Made by a program: the position numbers and the translations under genes. The notes beneath the pieces were generated by a model. That model did not search any database. It was not told the DNA's origin and saw nothing but the letters and a program-made list of their open reading frames with translations. Positions 1 through 10,753 of a DNA stretch of 64,000 nt are shown in pieces. Origin of the DNA: Anarhynchus alexandrinus. Taxonomy: Eukaryota > Chordata > Aves > Charadriiformes > Charadriidae. The DNA is taken from positions 489,331 to 553,330 of the forward strand of contig VUYV01000090.1 in NCBI GenBank assembly GCA_008711295.1. Reading direction: 5' to 3'. How positions within the stretch are numbered: the stretch's first letter is position 1; each line of letters begins with the position of its first letter.

Positions 1-236
1 AGTGCAAGTTTTATGTGCTCTAACAAAGTGGATGGTTGGGGATGTGCTTGTTAGGATGTGCTTGGTGCTGCCTATAAGAAGCAGCTGGTGCCAAGCTATT
101 AACAAAGGAGAGTAACAGATTGGTTTTTGTTGGGACAACAGGCTAGACAGTTTTACCACTGCCGTGTTTATCTTCAGAAAGGAAATGACTGATATCAGAT
201 GCCAGAAATGTCTTATTGTGAGTTTTATTCACATAA
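1..236. other. unique non-coding sequence, no feature seen
   Basis: No open frame, repeat phrase or RNA-like structure stands out. It borders the 3' end of the minus-strand CR1 that begins near 237. Confidence 0.5.
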
Positions 237-320
237 CAGAATCGTAGATGGTTTGGGTTGGAAGGGACGTTAAAGATCATCTAGTCCCAACTCCCCTGCC
301 ATGGGCAGGGACACCTCCAT

Positions 321-641
321 CTAGACAAAGTTACTCAAAGCCCCATCCAACCTGGCCTTGCACACCTCCAGGAATGGGGCATCCACAGCTTCCCTCGGCA
401 ACATGTTCCAGTGTATGACCACCCTCACAGTAAAGAATTTCTTCCTAATATCTAATCTAAATCTACCCTTTTCCAGTTTAAAGCTGTTATGCCTCTTCCT
501 ATCGCTACACTCCCTGATAAAAAGTCCCTCCCCATCTTTCCTGTAGGCCCCCTTTAAGTACTGGAAGGCTGCTATAAGGTCTCCCCGGAGCCTTCTCTTC
601 TCCAGGCTGAATAATCCCAACTCTCTCAGCCCTCTGATCAT
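321..641 (-). pseudogene. CR1 ORF2 C-terminal fragment with 9-codon deletion
   Basis: This minus-strand open frame of 106 codons is the C-terminal part of CR1 ORF2, with [36 protein letters not shown] and [18 protein letters not shown] blocks, ending at the natural CR1 stop region. Compared with the copy at 47.8-48.3 kb it lacks nine residues, so RGL joins directly to RELG. At the DNA level 27 bases are missing and the junction falls on a CAGCC repeated on both sides in the intact copy, a sign of microhomology-mediated deletion. The methionine at the start is internal. It is a remnant with no expected function. Confidence 0.88.
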
Positions 642-950
642 CTTCGTAGCCCTTCTCTGGACTCAGTCCAACAGGTCCCTGTCCTTCTTATGTTGGGGGC
701 CCCAGAGCTGGACACAGTAATTCAGGTGGGGTCTCACCAGAGCAGAGTAGAGGGGCAGAATCACCTGCTGGCCACGCCTATTTTGATGCAGCCCAGAATT
801 TGGTTTTTCTGGGCTGCAAGCATGCATTGCTGGTTCATGTTGAGCTTCTCATCAACCAACACCCAAAGTCCTTCTTGGCAGGGCTGCTCTCAAGCCATTC
901 TCCACCGAGCCTGGATTTATGCTTGGGATTGCCCCAACCCACGTATGGAA

Positions 951-1231
951 CCTTGCGCTTGGCTTTGTTGAACTTCTTGAGGTTCACGTGGGCCTACCTC
1001 TCAAGGCTGTCCAGGTCCCTTTGGATGGCATCCCTTCCCTCCAGCACATCGACTGTACCACACAGCTTAGTGTCATTGGCAAACTTGCTNCGAGACCTTG
1101 CGCTTGGCCTTGTTGAACTTGATATTCACATGGGCCTACCTCTCAAGGCTGTCCAGGTCCCTTTGGATGGCATCCTTTCCCTCCAGCACATCGACTGTAC
1201 CACACAGCTTAGTGTCATTGGCAAACTTGCT
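951..1231 (-). repeat. near-identical internal duplication in CR1 around an N
   Basis: Positions 951-1089 and 1096-1231 carry the same CR1 segment with few differences and one 3-base indel. They are separated by a single N at 1090 and five bases. Both copies share the same defects read on the minus strand: FAND in place of the usual FADD motif (1072-1083 and 1214-1225) and a TAG codon after LER (994-996 and 1136-1138). Shared defects mean one copy derives from the other, either as a real tandem duplication or as two reads or contigs of one locus joined at the N. Confidence 0.85.
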
Positions 1232-1287
1232 GAGGGTGCACTCAGCCCAACATCCATGTCACTGACAAAGATGTTAAACAACACTGG

Positions 1288-1740
1288 TCACAATACTGAC
1301 CCCTGGGGAACGCCACTCATCACTAGTCTCCACTTGGACATTGAGCTGTTGACTGCAAGTCTTTGAGTGCAACGTTCCAGCCAATTCCGTATCCACCAAG
1401 TGGTCCATCCATCAAATCCATGTCTCTCCAATTTAGAGACAAGGATGTCATGTGGGACAGTGTCAAATGCTTTGCACAAGCCCAGGTAGGTGATGTCAGT
1501 TGCTCTTCCCTCAACCACCAATGCTGTAACCCAATGGTAGAAGGCCACCAAATTTGTCAGACATGATTTGCCTTTAGTGAAGCCATGTTGGCTGTCACCA
1601 ATCACCTCCTTATTTTCCATGTGCCTTAGCACAGTTTCCAGGAGGATCTGCTCCATGATCTTGCCAGGCACAGGGGTGAGACTGACTGGCCTGTAGTTCC
1701 TTGTGTCTTTCTTTTTTCCCTTTTTAAAAATGGGGATCAT
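1288..1740 (-). pseudogene. CR1 ORF2 reverse transcriptase fragment (150 codons)
   Basis: This is the longest uninterrupted piece of reverse transcriptase in the left CR1. The translation shows NYRPVSLT, then a GKSCLTNL block, KAFDTVPH with the first catalytic aspartate, and ends at GVPQGSVL. The family's ORF2 is several times longer, so this is only an internal fragment. The ATG at the start is an internal methionine, not a true initiator. Upstream on the minus strand the frame is closed by a stop, although recognisable CR1 sequence (GPDGIHPRVLREL) continues to about 2120. Downstream, the next conserved block ([11 protein letters not shown]) is followed by a one-base shift before the FAND block. 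No activity is expected. Confidence 0.9.
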
Positions 1741-2120
1741 TTTCCCCCTTTTCTAATCAGTGGAAACTTCACCGAACTGCTACGACTTCTTAAATATGAT
1801 GAAGATTGACTTAGCAACTTCATCCACCAGTTCCCTCAGGACCCGTGGATGTATCCCATCAGGTCCCATGGATTTGTGCACCTTCAGGTTCCTCAGATGG
1901 TCTCAAACCTGGTCTTCTCCTACAGTGGGTGGTACCTCATTCTCCCAGTCCCTGCCTTTGCCTTCTGCAACTTGGGTGGTGTGGCTAAAGCACTTAGTGG
2001 TGACGACTGAGACAAAAAATTCATTGAGTCCCTCAGCCTTCTTCATATCCTGGGTGACCAGGTCTCCTGTTTCCTTCCAGAGAGGGCCTACATTTTCCCA
2101 GTCTTCCTTTTGTCACTGAT

Positions 2121-5100
2121 GTGATAATCCATTTTCTCTTTAAAGAAAAGGGAATAATACAGTGGCTGTAGTTACAGTTACAAATTAAAAAGTATTGGGA
2201 ACAGAAAAGGAGCTGCCTGCTACTTCTGTCACTTGGTTCTTCTTGCAGTTGTTTCTAAATACATCAATGTAAGTATTTCAAGGTGGGTTTTTTTTTTCCC
2301 CCAGGTAATAAGGAGTCAATAAGGTCATTTCCACGACCCAGAAAGAAATATACCTTTTAACTGAAAGAGAGCAGGTAAATCTGTGAGTGAAGGTTAAATC
2401 ATCCAGTTGAGTGAAGGATGGGAAATACTTAGTAGGCTGAGTAGATGAACCATTTTTGGACAAAGTCAAGGATTAAAAAAGAGTTAAAGAATTCCTAAAT
2501 AAATAACACAAATAAAAGAATTAGGAATTTAACAAAAATAGCAATGCAATAGAGTAGGAGTTTAATGTGTGTTAGTGGTTCCAATAAACAGTTTAAATAA
2601 CACTGCAGTAAATAAAGACGAGAAGGAGGAAATGACAAAGTAAACTTGAGGGGGGATAACCAGTTCAGAGAGGCTGAATCAGTGTTATTCAAACTAAGTA
2701 TTCAGCATAATGCTGCTTCTTTCTTTTTCTTGGAGTAGAAAAGCTGAGTTTAAGAATCAAGAACAGATTCTGCCAAGGCTACAGCTTGACTCAGCAAACA
2801 CCAACTCCAGCTATCAGCCCTAGCAGAAGCTTTCGGCTGGACAAGCATAAGCCCCTCTTTGGGGCAAGGTTTCTTTCATGGGCATCGTGTTGAACACAGC
2901 ATCCCATTTTATGAAGAACTGTGGGAGAGCTGTATAAACAGTTGAAAGTTATATACAACACAGTAAGGTTTTTCTGGATCATCTCTTTCCAGTGCAACGT
3001 TCTTCTGTCTTTTTCTTTTTTTTTTTTTTGTGATAATGCTAAACATTCAGAAATTATAGGTGTTCTGTTAGACTTCCTGATGCTAATAGAGTGCAAGTAT
3101 GCAGATATCCTCCAGTCACTATGAGCCGAAGATTTTTGCAAGGTAACCAAAACTAAAGTCAAAAGAAGGTCTTCGTGGTGTGATTCCACATAACACCTAG
3201 ACAAGGTGACTTGAGTATATAAACCAGCAGGATTTAAGCTGAAGGTACCCATTTGACTTCAGTGTTCATAGGGGCACCTATTCAAGGGTCACAGCTTAAA
3301 TAACAGAAAACAAGGGACCTGTATTCAGGAACCAGAAGACTTCCCTGTCCTTTCTGTGGCTGCACAAAAGGCTGTGCTGAGCTATAAGGTTGCTGAAACA
3401 GAGGCAGCAAGAAGGCAGAAGGGGGTCTGTGCTTGGACAGGGGAAGGCAGCTGTAGGGTACCACTGGCACTGCCTGCCCTTGTGCCAATGACACAAACTA
3501 AGCTTTCCTGAGCTGTCTCTCTGGTAACGTTCCTGTGGTGCAGCAGACCAGGATATAAGCATGTGGCATACTCATGACAGGATGAAATACTTCCAAGTAT
3601 GCCTGGATAATAAATCCTGGTGATTTGGTAGAGATAAAACGTTGGATTAGTAAGAGACTGGGTTGCTCTACAGTACTGGGAGGCATCCAGACTGTGAGAT
3701 GTGGCTGGAGCTTCTATAAATGTGTCCAAGCCAGCTTTCTGTCAACAGCTTTGGGTACCAATGACAGGGCATTTCAGCAGTGTGGGTCTGCTTGTGCATC
3801 ATGGGCTTCTCACCAGACTGTTAAGACAGACTTGGTTTAGCTTAAAGCAATACTGAGTATGTTTCCAGGAGATACAGTCACAACTTTGAAGAACAAACAC
3901 AAATGATTGCATAGGTCAAAATGCAAAACCTCTAGGAAAAAAGTGCTCCGACATTTTGGAAGCCAGTGAATGAGGGGCCCATACGTGATGGTGGGAATAT
4001 AAGCTTAGGTGGGTGGGGATGCTTCAAGGTGGAAAGTTATCTTTTCCTGTAGCAGGGCAGGGCAAATGCAGTCTGAGGAAAAGGTATGAATTATGGTAGC
4101 TGCCCTGGTTGTACAGTCAGATGTCCCCTTTAGGGACATTGTGAGACAATTAGAAACAATATTTCTTATTGTTCTGAACAATAACATTCTTTAGAATACA
4201 AGACATTATTTTATTCCTGAAGATTTCCAGACAAGATCTGTCTGCCTTCATTGTAAAAGCTTCTGCTTACAGACTATTCACACACAATTCTCTCATGGAG
4301 AATCAGAATTACTGTTAGACAACCAAAAAGTTGCTTCAGCTAAAACTCCATCTTTTATCATGTATCTGGAAAGAATACCACAGCCATTTGATTCAAGATT
4401 TGCATCTTGAATTTGAAGACTGGCTCATTAGTGATGTCATTGCAATGGGTAAGGTCACTTTGATACTGTTTAGAGCTGATGGTGACAAAACCACAGAGAC
4501 TGATTTCCTGAAACAGGGTTTCATCCTCAGGATATGGTCAGAGTAGGCTGCTCCTTGTTTTTCAGTTAGAGTTCAGGGTCTCGGTTTTAACCCATAATGT
4601 TTCAAATAATCTACTTGAGAGATTCTGTCTGTCCCACACACCTGAGCCATTTTACCTGAAGACGTTTTAAATGAGAAGTGGTGTATGGTAAGGTTTGCCC
4701 TGCAAGCATTTTGGGGGGTTGGATATTCGATATTCCTGGGCTGGGAGTTCTATACAGTGTTGAATGTTCATTATTCTCAATGATAAGTGCATTTAAATAA
4801 AATATGTAAGCTTTTGTTATTTTGTTGTTACTATTCTAACACTACAGATTGCTCATAATATGTGAGTGCCTATAGCTATTTGGAAGGGTGGCTACTAATG
4901 TGTTGACTATAAATCCAAATTAATAGAGATACATGATTTATGTGCATATGATGTTTTAGTAAGTACTCAAGAGGCAGGCTGTTTGTGAGAGAAACATAAT
5001 TCTTCTATTAACTTTCATAAATACCCTGCTCACTCCTTTGTGAATTCACACAGAGCGTGTGCATATGTAGCAGCATAGCAGCAGTGCATGTAGTGGTGTG

Positions 5101-5419
5101 ATTATAGGAAATACAATTCTGTTTACTGTCTATAACATCTTTGATTGTCTCTGTGCCAAAAGGAGTCAGAAAATTGCCAGGAGTAAGTTCAAGACAGCAG
5201 ATCTTAATGAATGTGACTGTGATCCCTCTATAGAGAAGAATATTTTTTCTTTCTTTCTTTCCCTGTGGTTTTCCTTTCTGTTTACAGCGCTGAAAATAAA
5301 TGTCAATTTGCTCTGTATGGAAGCTATCTACTGGCAGCAGAGCCCTCACCAACATAAAGACACAAAGAATGAGCTCATATTAAAGTCCCTGGATTCCATA
5401 TACTTGGGCTCAATCCTGG
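2121..5419. other. unique AT-rich non-coding sequence
   Basis: No convincing exon or RNA gene. Short open frames here lack family motifs and are of chance length. A T-run lies near 3016-3030, and a TATAAA-like string lies near 3216 with no coding sequence after it. I see no recent transposon. Confidence 0.5.
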
Positions 5420-5535
5420 ATTTTTCTACTTGGCCTTTGTCATATCCCTTAATTTCCCTGCTGAAATTCCTCATCTGTTTAAATTCCTCATCTGTGAAGC
5501 TGATTAACAGTATTAATGTCTTTAGCTAACCTATT
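5420..5535 (-). repeat. ancient MIR-type SINE relic
   Basis: The plus strand reads like the reverse complement of a MIR core, with phrases equivalent to AGTTTCCTCATCTGT and a following run resembling the AATAATAGTACCTACC part. A 17-base unit containing AAATTCCTCATCTGT is tandemly doubled (5464-5478 and 5481-5495), a lesion within the relic. The match is by eye to a remembered consensus and the copy is strongly diverged. Confidence 0.5.
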
Positions 5536-5564
5536 TAGAGAATAGACTATTCAGGACATGGGCT

Positions 5565-5645
5565 AGCTCTCTATGTGAATACACAGAACCTAGAACAGTG
5601 GGGGTTAGACCTTGGTGTGGAGGAATCACTTTATTACAATTAGCA
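5565..5645 (+). repeat. ancient L2/MIR-type tail relic
   Basis: The string ACACAGAACCTAGAACAGTG at 5581-5600, followed after a spacer by TTATTACAAT, matches the widespread amniote repeat tail CAGCGCCTAGCACAATGGGG ... TAATACAAATA. It sits just beyond the MIR-like relic but in the opposite orientation, so they may be two insertions. Family name uncertain. Confidence 0.4.
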
Positions 5646-8600
5646 TGCAATGGGAAGGACCTAGTCCAAAATCCTGCTGTGACTTAGATTTCTGTCAGTA
5701 AACAAGAGGAATGAGGTCTCCTGATCTGGAATACATGCCAGAAAGCCCGCTGAGCTAGTTAACAGTGCCCCATTATCTGAAGTGCTTATTGGACTCATTA
5801 AGCACCAAAAGCTGTGGATGAAAAACAGGGGTATGTTTTAATCTCCTCATTCCTGCTGCCACGTTTCTCTTTCTTCACATTGACATTTATGCTTTAATTA
5901 ATGTTCGGTTCCTCCTTGTGATTTCTGCGTACACAGTTCCAACAGCATGAAGCGATGTTTCTTTGTGGCAAAGGATATGTCTAGACTGTTAGTATATCCA
6001 CTAGTGTCTTAGAGATTGCTTGCTTGGGAGTATCCTCCTAAATATTCTGCTTTAAAGGTAATTGTCTGACTTTCTCCTGAGTAAAAACATGTTGCCTGAG
6101 ACTGGCTAGACAAGCCCACTGTGCAGAATTGATTTTCATGTTTCACGGGCTACTGATGACTCCCATGCTTCTGTTGTGAGATTTTTGCCTTTTGATGGGC
6201 TTTCAGACAGAAAGTCCAAACAGCAGCAGTAAGCTTATCTACACGAGAACTTTAGCTGTGAGCTCAAAAAGAAAAATAGTGTTGAGGTCTCATGATTGCA
6301 CAGAAAAAAATTAGACTCATGAAGCAAATGCAAAAACTGAAGCACTCAAAAGAGAGAGCTACTAAATGTTTAAAATGTTATTTTTAGATATTGCAACCAG
6401 TGTTGTGTACTTAGGGGCTGACGGTAACACCTGTCTTTATGGAGCATGCCTAATTAGTTGATTTAAAAAACTAACCTCTACTGGGATTGATATCCAGCAG
6501 TGGGAATACTATTGGAATACAAAGCTTCTGAAGACAGATGGGCCAAGGTATTTGTTGAATACCACTGACTTCAACCCAACTCGAATTGTCCATTTACTGC
6601 TGTAGAGCATTTTGAAGAGGGCTGCAATTTGTAGTCTGGCTAAATGAGAAAGACAGGATACTCTGGAAGCTGGCTGGAAGTTTCAGCTCAGCTGTCCTTC
6701 ATTCTTCCTTTTTTTGCTCAATGTTTAACATCATTCCTTCCTGTTTACTATTTTTTGGTATTCTTCAATTCTACTACATATAATGACTTGGAGGCTGAAA
6801 AACATTGTATGTGGCTTCTTGAGCACCTTGCACTGTGGAAAAAAAGCTTAGAAATAAAGTGCACCCAGACTGTCAGATTGAAATTTCACAGAAATTATTT
6901 GCTCAGGTTTCCCATCATGTATTTTTAAAATGAAGTTACTGGGAAGTACGTATTCTTATGGAAACAGAAAACAAAAGCATCTGGAACTATTTTTTTTCTG
7001 TAATAGTGACAAAAAGGTGGGGTGACCTTCTCACAGAGGCCTGTGGAGTGATGTCAGCAGTATTTTCCTTAAGGTGCAGTAAAAATGAATATTTTCTTTC
7101 TCTTCAAACGTACTTCATAAGACTTTACTTTTCAAAGCTTTGTACTTGTCAAGGCTCATTGGGTAAGAAGTCTGAAGCAGTAAAGTGTTATAACTACGTC
7201 AGTACATGTCCTTCCATCCATTCTTATTTAAGTTCCACAATTATTTCTTGTAGTGTTTTTTCTTTTTAAATTTTTTTTTGTTTTTTTTCTGCAGATAATT
7301 TTTATCTCTGTATTCTTTCCCGTATTAGTTGCCTAGGAAGGTCTTATTCTTGGACTTTTTGATGCAAGCCCTCTCCCCTCCCACATTTTCAAAAACATTT
7401 CATCAAACACAAGGTAATACTTTTAATCCTACATTTTTCACAGGGAAAAATCACAGCCCATTTTCTTGTGAATAAAGACTACATTTTACTTTGCTAAAAT
7501 CTAAGACGTCCGAGTCCTATTCTCTAGTACTGGGACAAAAATTCTCATATATGCGGTATTAAGAAACCAAGTACTTACCCAGATAATTTACACAGACAAC
7601 AGATGATACGTGTTAGATATCAGAAATGAGCAACAATAATCCATAAGACATTTTTTTTCTGTATTGTAGGACACCTTATCTTTTTCAAAGCTGTTGGTAG
7701 GAGTCACTGAGATTGCATGCATCCTTTGACTCATTGCTCTTCTTCCGAAAACTTTTGAAGAGCTTGAATATCAGAAGTTTGTCAGCCCTGGTGGAAACAA
7801 ATTGATCCTCAATAAGTGAAGGATGGTTTTGGAAATACTGTTTTAAATTTCCTTAGATAAATCTGTGCTCCTGAGCATTGCATTGAGCACGAGAAATGTT
7901 GAGGCTGTATCTCATTCTTAGAACTTGGTTTTGGTCTTTTGTTTGTTTGGTTTATGGCTCAGAATTAATTAATAAGGCTTTCTTGAGCTTTTCAGTCTTT
8001 CCACATCCCCTCAGATGCCTTTTATCCTCAGAAAAAGCACTTAGACCTGGGGTTTGCTTCCTGCTCATGGCAAGAGTAAGGAGGGCTACGCATAGAGAAG
8101 CTCTGTGCAAAATGATGGCAGAGTGAATCTCTGCCCTCAGCCTGCTCTGCTGTAGAATAACAGTAGAGGTATTTCAGCCTCTACAGCACCAGTATCTTGT
8201 GCTTCTAGTTTGTAGCCAAAGGGCTCAGGGGCACTGACTGTGCTCTCTCTGTCCCACAGGTCATGCCCACAGCCTCCCCCATTTTCAGTGACTGCTTCTG
8301 TAGAACAGGCAGTGGAAACTGAACTTCCAGATAGCAGGGGAGTGATGAATATGTACAGTTCCCACACGGATTTATCTCCTCCAGGTCCATAGTTCAAATG
8401 CTGGGACCCCACTGGGTCTGAGAGTCTGGCTGTAAAGCCAAGGCTGGTGTGGAGCTGGTATTTGTTGACACGTTCTCACTTCATTTTAGTTCTGTTGCAC
8501 TGCTAGCATTCAGATACACTGAGACAGAAGGAGATATGCTAAGACAAGTGACTGATGGGAATCTGGGATGGGAATGATAAATATCCCTCTCCTTTCACCC

Positions 8601-8756
8601 ATCCATCCCAGGCCACTGAAGATGGCTATAAAAAAAAAACTTTCTGGCCCCAGGAACAGCTCTGACCTGCAGTAGCGTGAGCCTCCAGCCCCTTGACAGC
8701 TACTGCAAAGTCTGTCAAGTTCCACAAAGGGCAGAAATCCTAAAACACTTGTGTGT
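5646..8756. other. unique non-coding sequence
   Basis: Nothing recognised beyond T-rich stretches near 7250-7300 and a perfect 7-base inverted repeat (GTAGAGG / CCTCTAC) near 8163-8184. Open frames are short and featureless. Confidence 0.5.
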
Positions 8757-9267
8757 GGTTGGAGAACTGTGGGGAACTCTGGGGCCCCCAACATAAGAAG
8801 GACACGGACCTGTTGGAGTGAGTCCAGAGAAGGGTCACGAAGATGATCAGAGGGCTGGAGCACCTCTCCTATGAAGACAGGCTGAGGGAACTGGGCTTGC
8901 TCAGCCTGGAGAAGAGAAGGCTCTGGGGAGACCTTATAGCAGCCTTCCAGTACCTAAAGGGAGCCTACAGGAAAGATGGGGAGGGACTCTTTTTCAGGGA
9001 GTGTAGCGAGTAAGAGTTTTAAACTGAAAGAGAGTAGATTTAGAGTAGATATTAGGAAGAAATTCTTTACTGGGGGGTGGTGAGACACTGGAACAAGTTG
9101 TCCAGATGAGTTGTGGATGCCCCATTTCTGGAGGTGTTCAAGGCCAGGTTGGATGGGGCTTTGAGTGACCTGGTCTGGTGGCAGGTGTCCCTGCCCCATG
9201 GCAGGGGGGTTGGAACTAGATAATCTTTAAGGTCCTTTCCAACTCTAACCATTCTATGATTCTGTGA
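8757..9267 (+). mobile_element. CR1 LINE, 5'-truncated 3' end
   Basis: This is a plus-strand CR1 tail of about 510 bases. It begins in the ORF2 C terminus near the TGGGGCCCCCAACATAAGAA phrase, continues through the GATGATCAGAGGGCTGGAGC phrase and the short 3' UTR (GGCAGGGGGGTTGGAACTAG), and ends with ATTCTATGATTCTGTGA at 9251-9267. The reading frame is broken: an in-frame TGA follows the CTGTTGGAG codons, and a deletion near 9008 removes the DRVKGN-equivalent codons. It is therefore older or more damaged than the copy at 47.8 kb. The 5' boundary is fuzzy within about 15 bases. Confidence 0.95.
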
Positions 9268-10327
9268 CGGGCATTAATTGCATGGGAGAAAGGTGGACTG
9301 AACAAGGGGTTGGATCGTGGACCAATGCCCTAATTCACGGAAGGACTCTCTCCCTGTCTGTAATCCACAACTGCAGGGCAGAAGTGGTAAGAGAGGAGGG
9401 ACCTTAAGGAAGAGGGCTCAGAGCAAGAGAGACTGTAGGACAGGTTTTTTTTCTGTGTAGGAGGAACAACTTTTCATGTCCTGTTTTGAATTAGAAAGCT
9501 GGGTCCTGCCTGGCCCTTTGAGTCCCGGTATAACCAACACTGATGCACAGAAGTGGCACCTGGATTTCTGCACTGGGTACACAGCTGTTCCTCATGGTGT
9601 GCTGTAGTGGTATGGGAAGAAAGAATATATGTGTTTACTTCTTAAGGTGCTTAGAAGTATAAAGGCTGTATTAAAATATGAATATTACTACGCAAGTTTG
9701 AGGAGGCATAGTTTTTCAGACTGACTGGTGATAGATGGTCAATATCTATCAAATGTCAGGTCTCATTGCCTGATCAGAAGTACGATGACCAGAAGCACAC
9801 CATCAGAGGTGGATGTGCATGTCCTCTCACGGCTACACAATGTTTGCCTTTAACTTACTGACAAGAAACGTCAAATCATATTTCTTGGAATAGATATGGA
9901 GTTCCCAGTGGAGTCATAGAAGAGGCACATGTAGCTGAAGAATCACTTCTTTCACTGCGTGGTGAAATCCTATCCAAACCCATGCCCTGAGATCATTCCT
10001 GACACCTAATTAGAGGCTCGTTAGCTCTCTGTATGAGGCATACTAGAACTTTTCACATTATTCCCTGCTCTAAGTGGCAATTTTCAGAGAGGCTGTGAAT
10101 GGGCCATTTCAATAGATGTCAAAAGCTTTAGTGGAAACCTGGATTGCTGGAGGGGGGAAAGATCAAAGGAAAGGAACACCAAAGTAAAAAATTAGATCTT
10201 AAAGGAAATTGTAGAGTAGGGGAAAAGAAGGATGCAAAGGAGAAGCTGTCTCTTCCTTGTGAGATTTTTTTCTATCAGTTTTTCACCATACTTTGGAATA
10301 GTCTAGAAGCAGTACATGGTCAAATCC
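9268..10327. other. unique non-coding sequence
   Basis: No open frame with recognisable content and no repeat phrase seen between the CR1 tail and the AP-1 cluster. Confidence 0.5.
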
Positions 10328-10368
10328 TGAGTCAGATTCTGTCAAATTAATGACTCATTAGTGAGTCA
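10328..10368. promoter_or_regulatory. cluster of three AP-1 consensus sites
   Basis: TGAGTCA at 10328-10334, TGACTCA at 10351-10357 and TGAGTCA at 10362-10368 are perfect AP-1 (Fos/Jun) sites. The last two form an inverted pair with a 4-base spacer. A fourth TGACTCA lies at 10711-10717. A single such 7-mer is expected several times by chance in this window, but three within 41 bases is not. Whether it is a working enhancer cannot be told from sequence. Confidence 0.4.
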
Positions 10369-10424
10369 GGCTTTCACTCTGTGAAGTGCAATCGTGCAGC
10401 TACACTGCAGTCATGCACCCAAGC

Positions 10425-10492
10425 GACCAAACAAAAAACCCACAAAACCCCAACCAAAAAAAACCCAAACCAAACCAAAAAACCAATCCACC
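10425..10492. repeat. A/C-rich low-complexity tract
   Basis: The stretch is made almost only of A and C in short units such as CCAAA and ACCCA. Its complement is a G/T-rich (TTTGG)-like tract similar in style to the one at 26.6 kb. Confidence 0.8.
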
Positions 10493-10753
10493 AGAAAATT
10501 ATTACATCTAGTTTCTCTCATTCCCATCCCTCCTCAGTTAATACCTTTTAATAGGCAGTGACACGGTTTGATGCTCTGCATATGTAGCATCATCTTCTTT
10601 ATTGGGAAAATCTGTCTCATGGCAAATTTTTGCCTCTGGGATAGCCTAGGGATCCTCTTTAATTTCAAATCTTGCCAAAAAGAAGTGAGCATCTGAGTGG
10701 ATGAGAAAGGTGACTCAGTTCATGTAGAGGACTAGTTCAGTACTGGAAACCCT

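Larger units (their letters stand above)
237..2120 (-). mobile_element. CR1 LINE, partial, minus strand, decayed
   Basis: CR1 is a non-LTR retrotransposon that copies itself by target-primed reverse transcription through ORF2 (endonuclease plus reverse transcriptase). Read on the minus strand, this copy runs from mid-ORF2 near 2120 to a 3' terminus near 237, where the ...GAATCGTAGATGGTTTGGG phrase is a diverged form of the usual CR1 end. Visible reverse-transcriptase blocks in order are [29 protein letters not shown] (catalytic Asp block), GVPQGSVL and a mutated FAND. After these come the C-terminal CR1 blocks around [13 protein letters not shown] and FFTVRVV. ORF1 and the endonuclease are missing, as in most 5'-truncated copies. 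Frameshifts and a TAG codon break the frame. An internal segment appears twice around an N at 1090. The inner boundary near 2120 is approximate, and CR1 gives no clear target duplication. Membership in CR1 is secure; the subfamily is not assigned. Confidence 0.95.

Noticed and set aside
800..1366. 188-codon plus-strand open frame across the N at 1090
   Set aside because: It is the antisense shadow of CR1 ORF2 and crosses a duplicated, ambiguous segment.
3210..3240. TATAAA-like string as a host promoter
   Set aside because: No transcript, CpG context or coding sequence follows; such strings are common in AT-rich DNA.
5098..5529. 143-codon plus-strand open frame
   Set aside because: It overlaps the MIR-like relic and shows no protein family features.
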